Positions 1-9,764 of a stretch of 64,000 bases of DNA are shown piece by piece; the first letter of the stretch is position 1; every line of letters begins with the position of its first letter. The position numbers and the translations under genes are program-made. The notes beneath the pieces are model-generated. The model was not told the DNA's origin and did not search any database. It saw only the letters and a program-made list of their open reading frames with translations. This DNA is from Serripes groenlandicus (Eukaryota; Mollusca; Bivalvia; Cardiida; Cardiidae), in NCBI GenBank assembly GCA_031761405.1, contig JASEVX010000003.1:116898247-116962246 (forward strand). Direction: 5' to 3'.

Positions 1-730
1 GTTCGTAGATCTTTGTCGCAGGCTGATTTGTTGTTTTCCTGTCCACAAAACCCACAATTTCTGTTTTTGTCTCGCCGTAGCAAAAGTATGACTTAAGTTG
101 TTGCCTTCAAGACGACTGCGTCAAACATCAGACTTAAAGTTTCACGTTTTTTGTTTTTTTAACTTTACTCAATAAGTACTAGTCGTAGGACTTTCAAATT
201 TGGATCAAAGATACATCTAGTACCCTTCTTCATATTTATAGTCGAAGGATGACGGCGTTACATTTAATTACACTTAATTCTTTATGTATTATGTGGCCTA
301 TATACATTTCCAAGAAAAATTCATATTTCCTTGAAAGAAATTATTCCAACCCACCAATTTGTTTTTGTCATGTGATATTGAGTTTCATGAAATTCAAATA
401 TTTTCAATCAACATATTTCACTGGTTAAGGGTTAAAATCATTTTAATATTGGTAGGATTTAAAAAAAAAATGAACCACCCACTTGACCCCTTTAATAGTC
501 TGTTGTTTTGGCAAGAAAATTAGTTCTTTCGTTGGAAAATGAAAACCCTGTTAAAAAATCATTTACTTTTTTTCCATTTTCAGTCTGAATGTTTGAAGGA
601 AGCGTTCAATGAGTTGGATATGACAAGTGATGTCTTACAGTTCATGTTATCTCCTGATAAACCTCATTTTAGACTCTCTACATTCGGAAATGCCGGTAGT
701 ATACATGTAAGGAATACAACGGCCATTAAT
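1..730. other. AT-rich non-coding sequence
   Basis: No convincing coding sequence, RNA gene or repeat structure is visible. A 64-codon open frame at 539-733 has no recognisable domain and runs into the next MITE, so I do not call it a gene. Confidence 0.5.
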
Positions 731-947
731 TAACCATTTCCCACTTATAGACACTTTCTCACGCCTCTGCAGCAGACGACTTTTGAAAACATTGTGACAA
801 AAGGAAAAATTGCTTGTTTTGAGCAATCTTTCCCTTTGTCACAATATATTTTAAGTAACCATAATATCTTTTTTCATTTTCCTTAGTTTTTCTAAGATGT
901 GTTCAAAGTTGTCTGCTGCAGATACGTTGTACGTGGGAAAGGTCTAA
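731..947. mobile_element. MITE family A copy (TTAA-type, palindromic)
   Basis: Starts TTAACCATTTCCCAC and ends GTGGGAAAGGTCTAA. Inside are inverted CTGCAGCAGACGAC / GTCTGCTGCAG blocks and a central hairpin in which an ACAAAAGGAAAAATTGC-type arm faces its reverse complement. No transposase is encoded, so it is a non-autonomous DNA element. The TTAA at the ends of this and other copies suggests a piggyBac-like TTAA target (inference). A degenerate second copy appears to begin at once (about 944-1,000). Confidence 0.75.
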
Positions 948-1225
948 CCCTTCCCCACATACAACAAATATGAAGCAGAAAAATCTAGGCAAAAATATTG
1001 AAAATCTGTGTGAATGAAAGTACAATTTTTTGATAAGATGATAAGATGTGTTAAGAGTTGAAATTGCTCATGTTTACTAATTTCTCCTTTTGCATTAATT
1101 TTAAAAAATTGTTTGTGGCAGGCATGTCAAAATATATCTCCATGCAGAAGTGGTGAAAATTCATGAAATCGTTAGTTTAGATACAGAAATTACTTAAAAT
1201 TACTAGTTTTACTTAAAAGGTTTGT

Positions 1226-1443
1226 CTTAACCCTTCCCTACATACAACACATCTACAGCAGATGACTTTGAAAACATCTTGTTAAAAAATTGAAACAGTT
1301 TTATAAGTGCAAGTTTAATTATTGAATAAAGTTGAAAACATAGTGGCAAAAGGTGAAATTGTTTGGAGCAATTTCACCTTTTGTCACAATGTATTGAAAA
1401 GTCGTCTGCTGCAGATGCATCAGCAAGCTGGAAATGGTTAAGC
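1226..1443. mobile_element. MITE family A copy
   Basis: Same plan: TTAACCCTTCCCTAC at the left, GGAAATGGTTAA at the right, inverted AGCAGATGAC / GTCGTCTGCTGCAG blocks, and a central hairpin around GGTGAAATTG / CAATTTCACC. Confidence 0.75.
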
Positions 1444-2058
1444 CTAGTATGCTTCAAATTTCAAGTACAGATTGCATACATGTACTTGCAAGCTAAGAAT
1501 TAATAAGCAAACAATGTGTTCTAAGTATTTCCAGTTGAATAATAAATAATGTCTACATTCAGAAATTAAAGTATTATATATACAAAATAGTGCATGAAGC
1601 TATTTTAAATGCAAATGATAGGATTGAAAAATGACTCGTTGAAAGTTAAGACATACAATGTACTTGTAGTAAAAAATGGAAATGGTTTGATATACTAGAT
1701 AACAATATAAGAATCTCTTGATTTCAGTCTGATTTTCCGAAAGACTCAGATTTAATGGAATCATTCCAGTGTACCAAAACTCAGACCAACAGGTAGATTA
1801 TGATTGTTTGTTGTTTCTCTCCCGTGCAGTATGCATAGGCGTTACCCCCACTCAGAGCTGAGTGCCTCATTGGCAAGCAAACTTTTATTCATCCAGGGGA
1901 CTAGATAAGGAGGAGTAAACTGGTCTTTTCCGCATAATAGCTTGCTTATTACTTAACCAAACCCATTGCTGTTGGTACTCTGGGTGAGATAATTCTTTTG
2001 ATTACCCACAACATTGGGTTGAGTGTCAAATAAGGATTTTAGAACATGAAAAACGCCC
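1444..2058. other. Non-coding sequence, nothing recognised
   Basis: AT-rich. I see no coding frame, tRNA-like boxes or clear repeat here. Confidence 0.4.
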
Positions 2059-2288
2059 CTTAACCCTTTCCCTCATATAGACGCTTTCTGACGCCTCTGC
2101 AGCAGACGGCTTTTTGAAAACATAGTGACAAAAGAAGAAATTGCACAAAACGTGCAATTTCTCCTTTTGCCACAATGTTTTCCACTTTTTGTCATAGGTT
2201 ATCCATTCAATTATGGAGATTTTCTATGTTTTGGCAAAATACGTTCAAAGTCGTCTGCTGCAGAATTGTCGTATGAGGGAAAGGGTTA
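2059..2288. mobile_element. MITE family A copy
   Basis: Runs from TTAACCCTTTCCCTC to GAGGGAAAGGGTTA, with inverted CTGCAGCAGACG / CGTCTGCTGCAG blocks and a hairpin of GAAATTGCACAAA against TTGTGCAATTTC type. Close in sequence to the copies at 27,400, 39,137 and 62,480. The 61-codon open frame inside is a by-product of the palindrome. Confidence 0.8.
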
Positions 2289-2571
2289 TCTAGAGCTCTG
2301 TTCATCTTAAACCGATGACATTTGATAAATATGACAAAAGGAGAAATTGCTGAAGATTTCTCTATGCTTAGTTATGAGCTGCTAACCTGATGGGCTATAA
2401 TTTAATAAAATATCTTCTCTTGAAAATGTACTTACCATTCTAATAAAACGTTGAAAACAAAGTGGAAAAGGAAGTTCTTGACTTGGGAAAAAAAAGGCTT
2501 TTTATATGACCTTGTTTAAATAGAAGTCCAATACCATCCGTGTCAGGGAAATGGTTACAACAAATCAAGAC

Positions 2572-2818
2572 AATACAGGGGTTGTGAATTGGAACCCCAG
2601 ATCGGCAAACATTCTTTCCGACGTTTGATAAAAGTCACTGTGACCAGCGTCAATCTACCAATGGGCTAACAGTCTATGTTGAAAAGCAGTCTGTTGTGTG
2701 GATTATTGGTATTAGAAAACCAGGAAACACATGGGTAGTTGAATTGGCAGCCGTGATATGTCTGAACAATTGTTGAAAACGGTGTTAAACCGGGCCAATC
2801 AATCAAACCACAAGAAAT
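2572..2818 (+). mobile_element. tRNA-derived SINE, 5'-truncated
   Basis: Contains the box-B-like part (GGGGTTGTGAATTGGAACC), the body motif TTCTTTCCGACGTTTGA and the tail TTGTTGAAAACGGTGTTAAA followed by CAATCAATCA. It matches the fuller copy at 47,941-48,215. The box A half is missing or diverged. Confidence 0.7.
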
Positions 2819-3089
2819 CAACAAGAAGCATATTTGAGCCACATTGCAAGAACACTAGTTTATATGATGTAATGCCCACAGCATTCATATAACAATAGAT
2901 GTAAAGGTGATATTTGGTCATAACGACTCTTCAGAGGCTGGCAGGATACTTTTACAAGTAATTAGCAAATAGTGAAGATATGTGCATAGGAGAGCAGACT
3001 GATCTGAATCTGCACTGGTCTCCAAGTACCAAAGTTCAAAATTTCGTGTTACACAACCCATTTGATATTTATAATATAACAGATATACA

Positions 3090-3440
3090 TGTATTAGATC
3101 TCGCTGTTAAAGACGTCCGTAAAAGCCTACGGTCTATCTACACAAGTATCGCTAAGGACAGATTTGTTATTTATAAGCTAACAGATAAAAGTTCTCGCTG
3201 TTAAAGCCGTCCGTAAAAGCTTTAGGTGTATCTTCACAAGCATCTCCAAGGATAGATTTGTTATTTGTAATTTAACAGATATAAGATCTCGCTGTTTAAG
3301 CCTTATTTTAATCTACAGGAGTATCCTTAAGCTTAGATTTGTTATTTATAATCTTACAGATATAAAATCTCGCTGTTAAAGCCGTCCGTAAAAGCCTTAG
3401 GTCTGTCTACAAGAGTATCCATAAGGACAGATTCAAGAGG
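3090..3440. repeat. Tandem repeat, ~92-bp unit, about 3.7 copies
   Basis: Successive copies start at TCTCGCTGTTAAAG near 3,099, 3,192, 3,283 and 3,367. Each contains CCGTAAAAGC and GACAGATTTGTTATTTATAA. The copies are diverged and have no shared open frame, so the array is an old non-coding repeat. Confidence 0.75.
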
Positions 3441-3547
3441 TTTCTTGTCGCTCCAGTATATGATAAAGAATGAGGATGGACAAGTTTGCTTTGTAGAATA
3501 TTTTGTAAGTCAAATTTTGATAATTTTTAGTAGACACATACTTATAA

Positions 3548-3640
3548 TAGGAAGACAGTGGTGAAGTGGTACAGTGTCAGCTTCTCGTACCAAAGGTCAC
3601 ACGTTCAAATCCCATGATGAGGGAGGTTCTGCATTTGGGA
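3548..3640 (+). mobile_element. Degenerate tRNA-like SINE head
   Basis: Box-A-like TGGTGAAGTGGTACAG and box-B-like CGTTCAAATCCC are spaced as in a tRNA promoter, but no good acceptor stem forms. More likely a SINE remnant than a tRNA gene. Confidence 0.4.
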
Positions 3641-3954
3641 ATTTTCCACGCAATTGGTGCGAATGCAGGTTAAGTCTGCAGGAAGAAGACATAGAGCATG
3701 ATTAATATTATAAGCTGGAAGCTAGTTTCACAATCAAACTAAAAGAATTTGAAACTAGTTGGAAGATACCTGGTAGACAGGCTCTAATACCATATGGCAA
3801 GAGCTTATAAAAGTACTTGTGATTACCAGTTTTGTGTTGACTGCCTTGACTGGGGGATGTTTCTGTATTCTGTCTGATACGCTTTTACTTATATGCTCGG
3901 CAGGAATTTTCCCAGGAGAGCTTATGTTGTCCCCATAATGTTGATGTCATTGTC

Positions 3955-4110
3955 ATAGTGGAAGAGTGTCCGTCTATGGTGCGGGGGGTTGCTGGTTTGA
4001 TCCCAGGTCTGGTCATACCGAAGATTTAAACAATGGTAGTAATGTCAGTACTTTCTCAGATAACACCAATGTTGTAGTGCCAAAAAGTAGTTTGAACAGC
4101 TTTTATACTT
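3955..4110 (+). mobile_element. Second tRNA-like SINE family (SINE-2), partial
   Basis: Box-B-like GGTTTGATCCCAGG is followed by GGTCATACCGAAGA and AACAATGGTAGTAATG. The same module recurs at 28,875, 40,650 and 42,680 (plus) and near 59,810 (minus), which defines a dispersed family. Confidence 0.55.
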
Positions 4111-4476
4111 TGTGAATGGAATTACCTACTAGTTAATGGTCATAAACTTGTTTTATCCCTACAGTATCACATATATATAACCAAACAAAATTCCTTTATC
4201 ATGATGAGCAAATTCTCCTTTCGCCACAATGGTTTCAAATCTATTTGATAATTTGAGTTCTATTTAAACATTACTGGTTGTTCATGGTTATGCAATTTAA
4301 AGTTGTCTGGTGCATATCAATCGTATGTTTGAAGGGTTTAAGAATGTTGGCTTTTGAAAAACCACAACTTATAGAGCACTGTGTTTCTTACCTGAAACAC
4401 TCGCAGGTTAGATATTCTGACCCATTCCCAATGGCAAAAGCTTTTCAAATCATGCAGAATTCCCGATTTTGTCATG

Positions 4477-4703
4477 TTAACCCTTTCCCACCTGCAGACA
4501 CATTTTGATGCAATAGCAGCAGACATATTTTAAAACATTGTGGCATAAGGAGAAATTGCTCATTTGAGCAATTTCTCCTTTTGACATAATGTTTTCAACC
4601 TTATTCAATAATTAAACTTTCATTTATAGAGGCTTTACATATTTTTGCCTTTATGTTGTTTAAGTTGTCTGCTGCAGATTCATTTTATATGGGAAAGGGT
4701 TAA
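4477..4703. mobile_element. MITE family A copy with intact TTAA ends
   Basis: TTAACCCTTTCCCACC at the left and GGGAAAGGGTTAA at the right make it the cleanest example of a TTAA flank on both sides. Inside: inverted AGCAGACAT / GTCTGCTGCAG blocks and a central hairpin of GGAGAAATTGCTCA facing TGAGCAATTTCTCC. Confidence 0.8.
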
Positions 4704-5014
4704 TCCTGATTTTTTTATTCCGAAATAAAAGAAAAATAGGGAATAATTTTCCCCAAATAAAGGGCCAAATTCTTGTTCCCAAAATGCCTAGAAAAAGACC
4801 TGAGGTGAAACTACAGTACATGCTCTGAAAGTATCCTATGTTTTACTTTTACCATAATTACAGTGTGCACCAGATGAAGACGTTGAAGAACCAGATCATT
4901 GATGTTTGTAGGGTTAAGAAACAATAATTGATGAACCCAAAGTCAACACAAGACTATAGATTGACAAATAGGTTTCATGGGCTAACATGCTGCAGAACGG
5001 ATTGTAGAAGATTT

Positions 5015-5200
5015 ACCCTTTCCCACTTTCAGACACATTTTGACCAAAGTGCAGCAGATGGACTTTGTTACATTGTTTAAAACTCAATTTGATAATTATG
5101 TTTTTATATATAAGTGTTAGGAAATTGTCACTAGTTTCACCTAGATGTTTTTGAAGTCGACTGCTGCAAATATTGACAAGTCAAGGATCTGCGATTTTAG
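5015..5200. mobile_element. Degenerate MITE family A copy
   Basis: TTTACCCTTTCCCAC, GCAGCAGATGGAC and a terminal GTCGACTGCTGCA are recognisable. The central hairpin has decayed. Confidence 0.5.
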
Positions 5201-5224
5201 CGAGAGTTTTAGTCTGGTGTACCA

Positions 5225-5375
5225 TTTAACCCTTTCCCTTATACGGCAATTCTGCAGCAGACGACTTTGAATGTATTTTGTCAAAAAATAGAAAATCTCC
5301 ATAATTGAATGGATAACCTATGACAAAAAGTGGAAAACGTTTTGTGCAATTTCTTCTTTTGTCACTATGTTTTCA
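5225..5375. mobile_element. MITE family A copy, right half missing
   Basis: Starts TTTAACCCTTTCCC, continues CTGCAGCAGACGACTTTG and shares the segment ATTGAATGGATAACC with the copies at 27,400 and 62,480. It stops at GTTTTCAAAAA where the tandem-repeat element begins, so its right terminus is lost. Confidence 0.7.
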
Positions 5376-6161
5376 AAAATAGCTAGTATAGTTATGGAGA
5401 TATGCTCCGGACAAAAATCAAGTATGAAAATAAAGAAAGGGAAATAACTCAAAAATTAGGCAAGCAAGAGTTATGGTTCATGTCCACTGCACTCCCCCTT
5501 GATGAGATGCATCCATGTGTGAAATTTCATAACCATAGCTAGTACAGTTTTGGAGATATGCTCCGGACAAAAATCAAGTATGAAAATAAAGAAAGGGAAA
5601 TAACTCAAAAATTAGGCAAGCAAGAGTTATGGTTCATGTCCACTGCACTCCCCCTTGATACGATGTATTCATGTGTGAAATTTCATAGCCATAGCTAGTA
5701 TAGTTATGGAGATATGCTCCGGACAAAAATCAAGTATGAAAATAAAGAAAGGGAAATAACTCAAAAATTAGGCAAGCAATAGTTATGGTTCATGTCCACT
5801 GCACTCCCCCTTGATGAGATGCATCCATGTGTGAAATTTCATAACCATAGCTAGTACAGTTTTGGAGATATGCTCCGGACAAAAATCAAGTATGAAAATA
5901 AAGAAAGGGAAATAACTCAAAAATTAGGGAAGCAAGAGTTATGGTTCATATGCACTGCACTCCGCATTGATGAGATGTATCCACATATGGAATTTCATAG
6001 CCATAGCTAGTACAGTTTTGGAGATATGCTCCGGACAAAAATTTGCCGGACTGACTGACTGACTGACTGACTGACAGATGGACTGACTGACTGACTGACA
6101 GATGGACTGACGGACGGAGTGCAAACCTAATAGTCCCCTTCGGCACGCCGGTAGGGGACTA
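5376..6161 (+). mobile_element. PEARL/HINE-like element 1 (156-bp core repeats, GACT tract, 3' hairpin)
   Basis: The core has a unit of exactly 156 bp: GGAGATATGCTCCGGAC begins at 5,396, 5,552, 5,708, 5,864 and 6,020. It is followed by a GACT microsatellite (about 6,048-6,118) and a hairpin, TAGTCCCC ... GGGGACTA, ending near 6,161. This order is the published architecture of bivalve pearl elements and Helentron-associated non-autonomous elements; the assignment rests on that architecture. There is no coding sequence. It abuts the retrotransposon ORF1 below. The repeats share AGTTATGGTTC and CACTGCACT with element 2 at 9.8 kb. Confidence 0.7.
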
Positions 6162-6164
6162 AAA

Positions 6165-6905
6165 ATGAAACAAACAAAAGAAGAAATCATGGATGAAATT
6201 ACCCACGACCTAAATAGCAAAATTGACATTCGCTTCAAAGAACAAGAAGATAGGAAAACACGAAATCAAAATATAATGATATATAACCTAAGGGAATCAA
6301 CTAGTGAAAACCCAGAAATCAGGAAAGAATATGATCTCAAACTCATGACAGAATTAAGTTCTTCCTTAGGACTGGAATCCAACATCAAGTTGGGGTTTAG
6401 AATAGGAACCAGAGGTCATGGCAAAATAAGACCATTTAAAATAATTCTAGACAACAAAAAAGAAAGACGAAATCTGCTACTAGAAGCCAAACATATAAGA
6501 ACAAAAGCACCACATCACCTCCAACAAGTCATAGTATCAGCTGACTATACACCTCAACAAAGAGTAGAAAGAAAGGAACTAATGAAAGACCTCAATACAG
6601 CCAGACTAACTAATAAAGGAGCCAAAATACGAGATGGCAAAATAATTTATAGTGACACACAAAGAGAGGACACCAATAAAAATGAGGAAAAAGACCATGT
6701 GAAATTAACAAAGGAACATTTACCGAGGAAAAACTCGGCTGACCCCAGTCCAATAAAAAAACCATTACAGTTAAATTTATTAAACGAGACTGCAGCAAAT
6801 TATCTAGAAACAACAGTGTTAAATACTGATGCCACAATCATAGGAGGTTTACCATCCCAAATGGACATGGGAGAACCCGTATCACCGGAAGTAAAAAGAG
6901 CATAA
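6165..6905 (+). CDS. Non-LTR retrotransposon ORF1 protein, probably N-terminally truncated
   Basis: This 246-residue basic protein resembles the RNA-binding ORF1 proteins of CR1/Jockey-like retrotransposons, which coat element RNA. The first ~45 residues are charged and could be the end of a coiled coil. Residues ~50-165 (from QNIMIYNLRES through RPFKIIL to IRDGKIIYSD) fit an RRM-like fold followed by a C-terminal domain; the last ~75 residues are low-complexity and polar. It precedes ORF2 by 69 bp in the same orientation and frame. The start Met lies four bases after the hairpin end of element 1, so it is probably an internal Met of a longer ORF1 whose N-terminal part (often a coiled coil or zinc finger) was cut off. 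Its identity rests on position and fold pattern, not strong motifs. Confidence 0.75.
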   Translation: MKQTKEEIMDEITHDLNSKIDIRFKEQEDRKTRNQNIMIYNLRESTSENPEIRKEYDLKLMTELSSSLGLESNIKLGFRIGTRGHGKIRPFKIILDNKKERRNLLLEAKHIRTKAPHHLQQVIVSADYTPQQRVERKELMKDLNTARLTNKGAKIRDGKIIYSDTQREDTNKNEEKDHVKLTKEHLPRKNSADPSPIKKPLQLNLLNETAANYLETTVLNTDATIIGGLPSQMDMGEPVSPEVKRA

Positions 6906-6974
6906 GATGCCAGTTTTATTTTTAAACATGTAAATATAGGAGGAAAAGAAAACATTATTAATGAAACCAGCCAT

Positions 6975-9764
6975 ATGAACAACCTCAAAATCATCTACAC
7001 GAATGCAGACTCACTTACAAACAAGATAAATGAACTTAAAATATTAGTAGAGGAAAAGGATCCTGATGTCATAGCAGTTACGGAAACGCATCCAAAATCT
7101 AAAATATTTGAAGTTGATAGATCTTTTTTCAACATACCAGGTTACAACAACTACATGAATGATGAAACATCAGGTAGAGGAGTAATCATATATATCAAAA
7201 ACAACATCAGTAGTTCGAATGTAGAATTCGAAAATGATAAAATAGAATCAATCTGGACTAAATTAAAATTAAATGAAAGAGATAATCTGCTCATAGGATG
7301 TGTATACAGAAGTCCAAATTGTACAATAAATTCAATGTTAGAACTAGGCAAACTACTAGAAAAGGATTGTTCATACGGCTGTTCTCACCTATGTATAATG
7401 GGTGACTTTAACTTTAAGGAAATAAACTGGGAAAAAGGGGACACATCTACAAGTGAAACCCATCCAGCCAATATATTTTTAGAATTCACTAGAGACAATT
7501 TTTTGACTCAACATGTCAAAAAAGCCACGAGATACAGAGAAAATAACACTCCTTCAATACTAGACCTGGTGTTAACTAACGAGGAAAATATGGTAAACGA
7601 CATAACCCATTTACCAGGTCTAGGAAAAAGCGACCATGAGATCCTAGAAATAAAATTCTCATGTTATACAACAAGGGTGATGAAAATAACTAATAAGAGA
7701 AATTATTTTAGAGGAAACTACATCAAAATAAGTGAAGATATCTCATCAACAGACTGGGAAACACTACTCGACGGAAATATTAATAGATCTTGGGACTCCT
7801 TAGCCGATAAACTACACAAATTCATGGACGATCATATACCAGTGTGCAAGGAAAACCAGAGGTGTAGTAATAAACTTCCCTACATAGACAGTGACACCAA
7901 AGAAAAATTAAATAAAAAACACAGAACATGGAAAAAATATATTCATTGCAAAACAGACGTACATTTCGAGAAATTTAAAGCTGCTAGAAATAAAGCCACG
8001 GAAGCCATTAAACAAGCAAAATATAACTACGAAAAAGATCTTTCATCAAAAATAAACATCAATAGCAAACTCTTCTGGAACTATGTGAGAAAAAATAGCA
8101 AAACAAATTCAACCATTGGCAATCTACATGACAATGAAGGTAACGTTATAGACAATGACCTAAAACGAGCTAACATTTTCAATGACTACTTTGCAAGTGT
8201 CTTTAATACAAACACACATTCAGATCTACCAACTTTTAACGAACGAGAATATGTTAGCATTTTAAGTGATATTACATTCACCGAAGAAGAGGTACTTAAA
8301 TCAATTAATGAACTCAACCCCAATAAATCTCCAGGACCTGATGGAATCCATCCCAAGCTCATAATAGAATGTAAGGAACAACTGGTAAAACCACTGACAC
8401 AGATCCTAAATATATCAATGAACAGTGGAGAAATACCAATTCCATGGAAAAAAGCAAACGTAACACCTATTTTCAAGTCAGGTAACAAGCACAAACCTGA
8501 AAATTACAGACCAATAAGCATAAGCTCAATCTGCTCAAATCTGATGCAGAAATTAGTCAAACACAAAATTACTGAGCACATGTTACATAACAATCTATTC
8601 TCGAAACATCAATTTGGTTTCATGAAAGGGAAATCATGCCCATTACAACTACTTGAGGCACTAGAAGACTGGACCAATGCCCTTGACAACGGCTACGAAA
8701 TAGACATTTTATTCTACGACTTCAGGAAAGCTTTCGATACCCTACCACACAATAAGTTAATTCAAAAAATTAAAGCCTATGGAATAAAAGGGAAAGTACT
8801 CGCCTGGATCCAAGATTTCCTATCAAACAGGTCACAAGAAGTAGTCTTAAACACTGTACACTCAAACACAGTTCCTGTTCTCAGCGGTGTACCCCAAGGG
8901 AGTGTCTTGGGACCAACACTTTTTCTCATCTACATCAATGACCTCCCTGAAGTCGCGGAGACAATAGTCAAACTATTTGCCGATGACACCAAAACATACA
9001 ATGTCGTTAACTGTCAAGTTGACCATGAGCTCATGCAAAGAACTACAGATCAATTTAGTGACTGGTCTCATACATGGGACCTTGAATTCAACTCAAAAAA
9101 ATGCAAAAGACTACATCTAGGTAATAACCAACAAACAGGAGACTATTTCACCAAAGGCAGAGACTTAAGCAGAGAAGCCATCACGAACGTAGAGGAAGAA
9201 AAAGACCTAGGAGTCATTGTAGACAAGGATTTAAAATTTCATTCTCACATCACAACCAAAATTAAAATAGCCAACAGAAATCTAGGAATCATCTTCAGAA
9301 TCTTCACATACATGGATAAAACAATATTCCTACATCTTTATAAATCACTGGTCAGACCCCATCTGGAGTATGCGAGCACGGTATGGTCTCCACATTTGAA
9401 AAAACACCAAATTGCGATTGAAAATGTCCAAAGGCGAGCAACTAAACTACTATCCAATTTACAATTTCTAACGTACACCGAGAGACTAAAATATCTAGGA
9501 ATACCATCTTTAGAATACAGAAGACTACGAGCGGATATGCTACAAGTATTTAAAATATTGAACAAATATGACACAACATCAACTGAGGACTTATTAATAC
9601 TCTCAAAATGCACCAGAACAAGAGGCAATAGTCTCAAGTTATTCAAAAAACATTCAAAAACAGATATACGGAAAAATGCTTTCAGTATAAGGACCGTGGA
9701 CCCTTGGAACTCACTCCCAGACGATGTAGTTACTGCTTCAAGTGTTAACTCCTTTAAAAACTAG
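6975..9764 (+). CDS. Non-LTR retrotransposon ORF2: endonuclease-reverse transcriptase, 3' end interrupted
   Basis: The 929 residues carry an apurinic-type endonuclease (EEP fold) at residues ~1-235: YTNADSLTNKI, the catalytic TETH, MGDFN and SDH motifs. A reverse transcriptase covers ~430-700: SPGPDGIHP, PENYRPIS, YDFRKAFDTLPH, GVPQGSVLGP and the catalytic FADD near residue 668. A C-terminal region contains RPHLEYAS and WNSLPDD. The family performs target-primed reverse transcription in the nucleus. The domain order and C-terminal WNSLPDD signature fit the CR1/Jockey group. No internal stop or frameshift is visible up to the last codons. The stop at 9,762-9,764 is created by insertion of element 2: the expected KLNKHW-type continuation appears at 11,830. 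The copy is therefore recent but broken. Confidence 0.93.
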   Translation: MNNLKIIYTNADSLTNKINELKILVEEKDPDVIAVTETHPKSKIFEVDRSFFNIPGYNNYMNDETSGRGVIIYIKNNISSSNVEFENDKIESIWTKLKLNERDNLLIGCVYRSPNCTINSMLELGKLLEKDCSYGCSHLCIMGDFNFKEINWEKGDTSTSETHPANIFLEFTRDNFLTQHVKKATRYRENNTPSILDLVLTNEENMVNDITHLPGLGKSDHEILEIKFSCYTTRVMKITNKRNYFRGNYIKISEDISSTDWETLLDGNINRSWDSLADKLHKFMDDHIPVCKENQRCSNKLPYIDSDTKEKLNKKHRTWKKYIHCKTDVHFEKFKAARNKATEAIKQAKYNYEKDLSSKININSKLFWNYVRKNSKTNSTIGNLHDNEGNVIDNDLKRANIFNDYFASVFNTNTHSDLPTFNEREYVSILSDITFTEEEVLKSINELNPNKSPGPDGIHPKLIIECKEQLVKPLTQILNISMNSGEIPIPWKKANVTPIFKSGNKHKPENYRPISISSICSNLMQKLVKHKITEHMLHNNLFSKHQFGFMKGKSCPLQLLEALEDWTNALDNGYEIDILFYDFRKAFDTLPHNKLIQKIKAYGIKGKVLAWIQDFLSNRSQEVVLNTVHSNTVPVLSGVPQGSVLGPTLFLIYINDLPEVAETIVKLFADDTKTYNVVNCQVDHELMQRTTDQFSDWSHTWDLEFNSKKCKRLHLGNNQQTGDYFTKGRDLSREAITNVEEEKDLGVIVDKDLKFHSHITTKIKIANRNLGIIFRIFTYMDKTIFLHLYKSLVRPHLEYASTVWSPHLKKHQIAIENVQRRATKLLSNLQFLTYTERLKYLGIPSLEYRRLRADMLQVFKILNKYDTTSTEDLLILSKCTRTRGNSLKLFKKHSKTDIRKNAFSIRTVDPWNSLPDDVVTASSVNSFKN

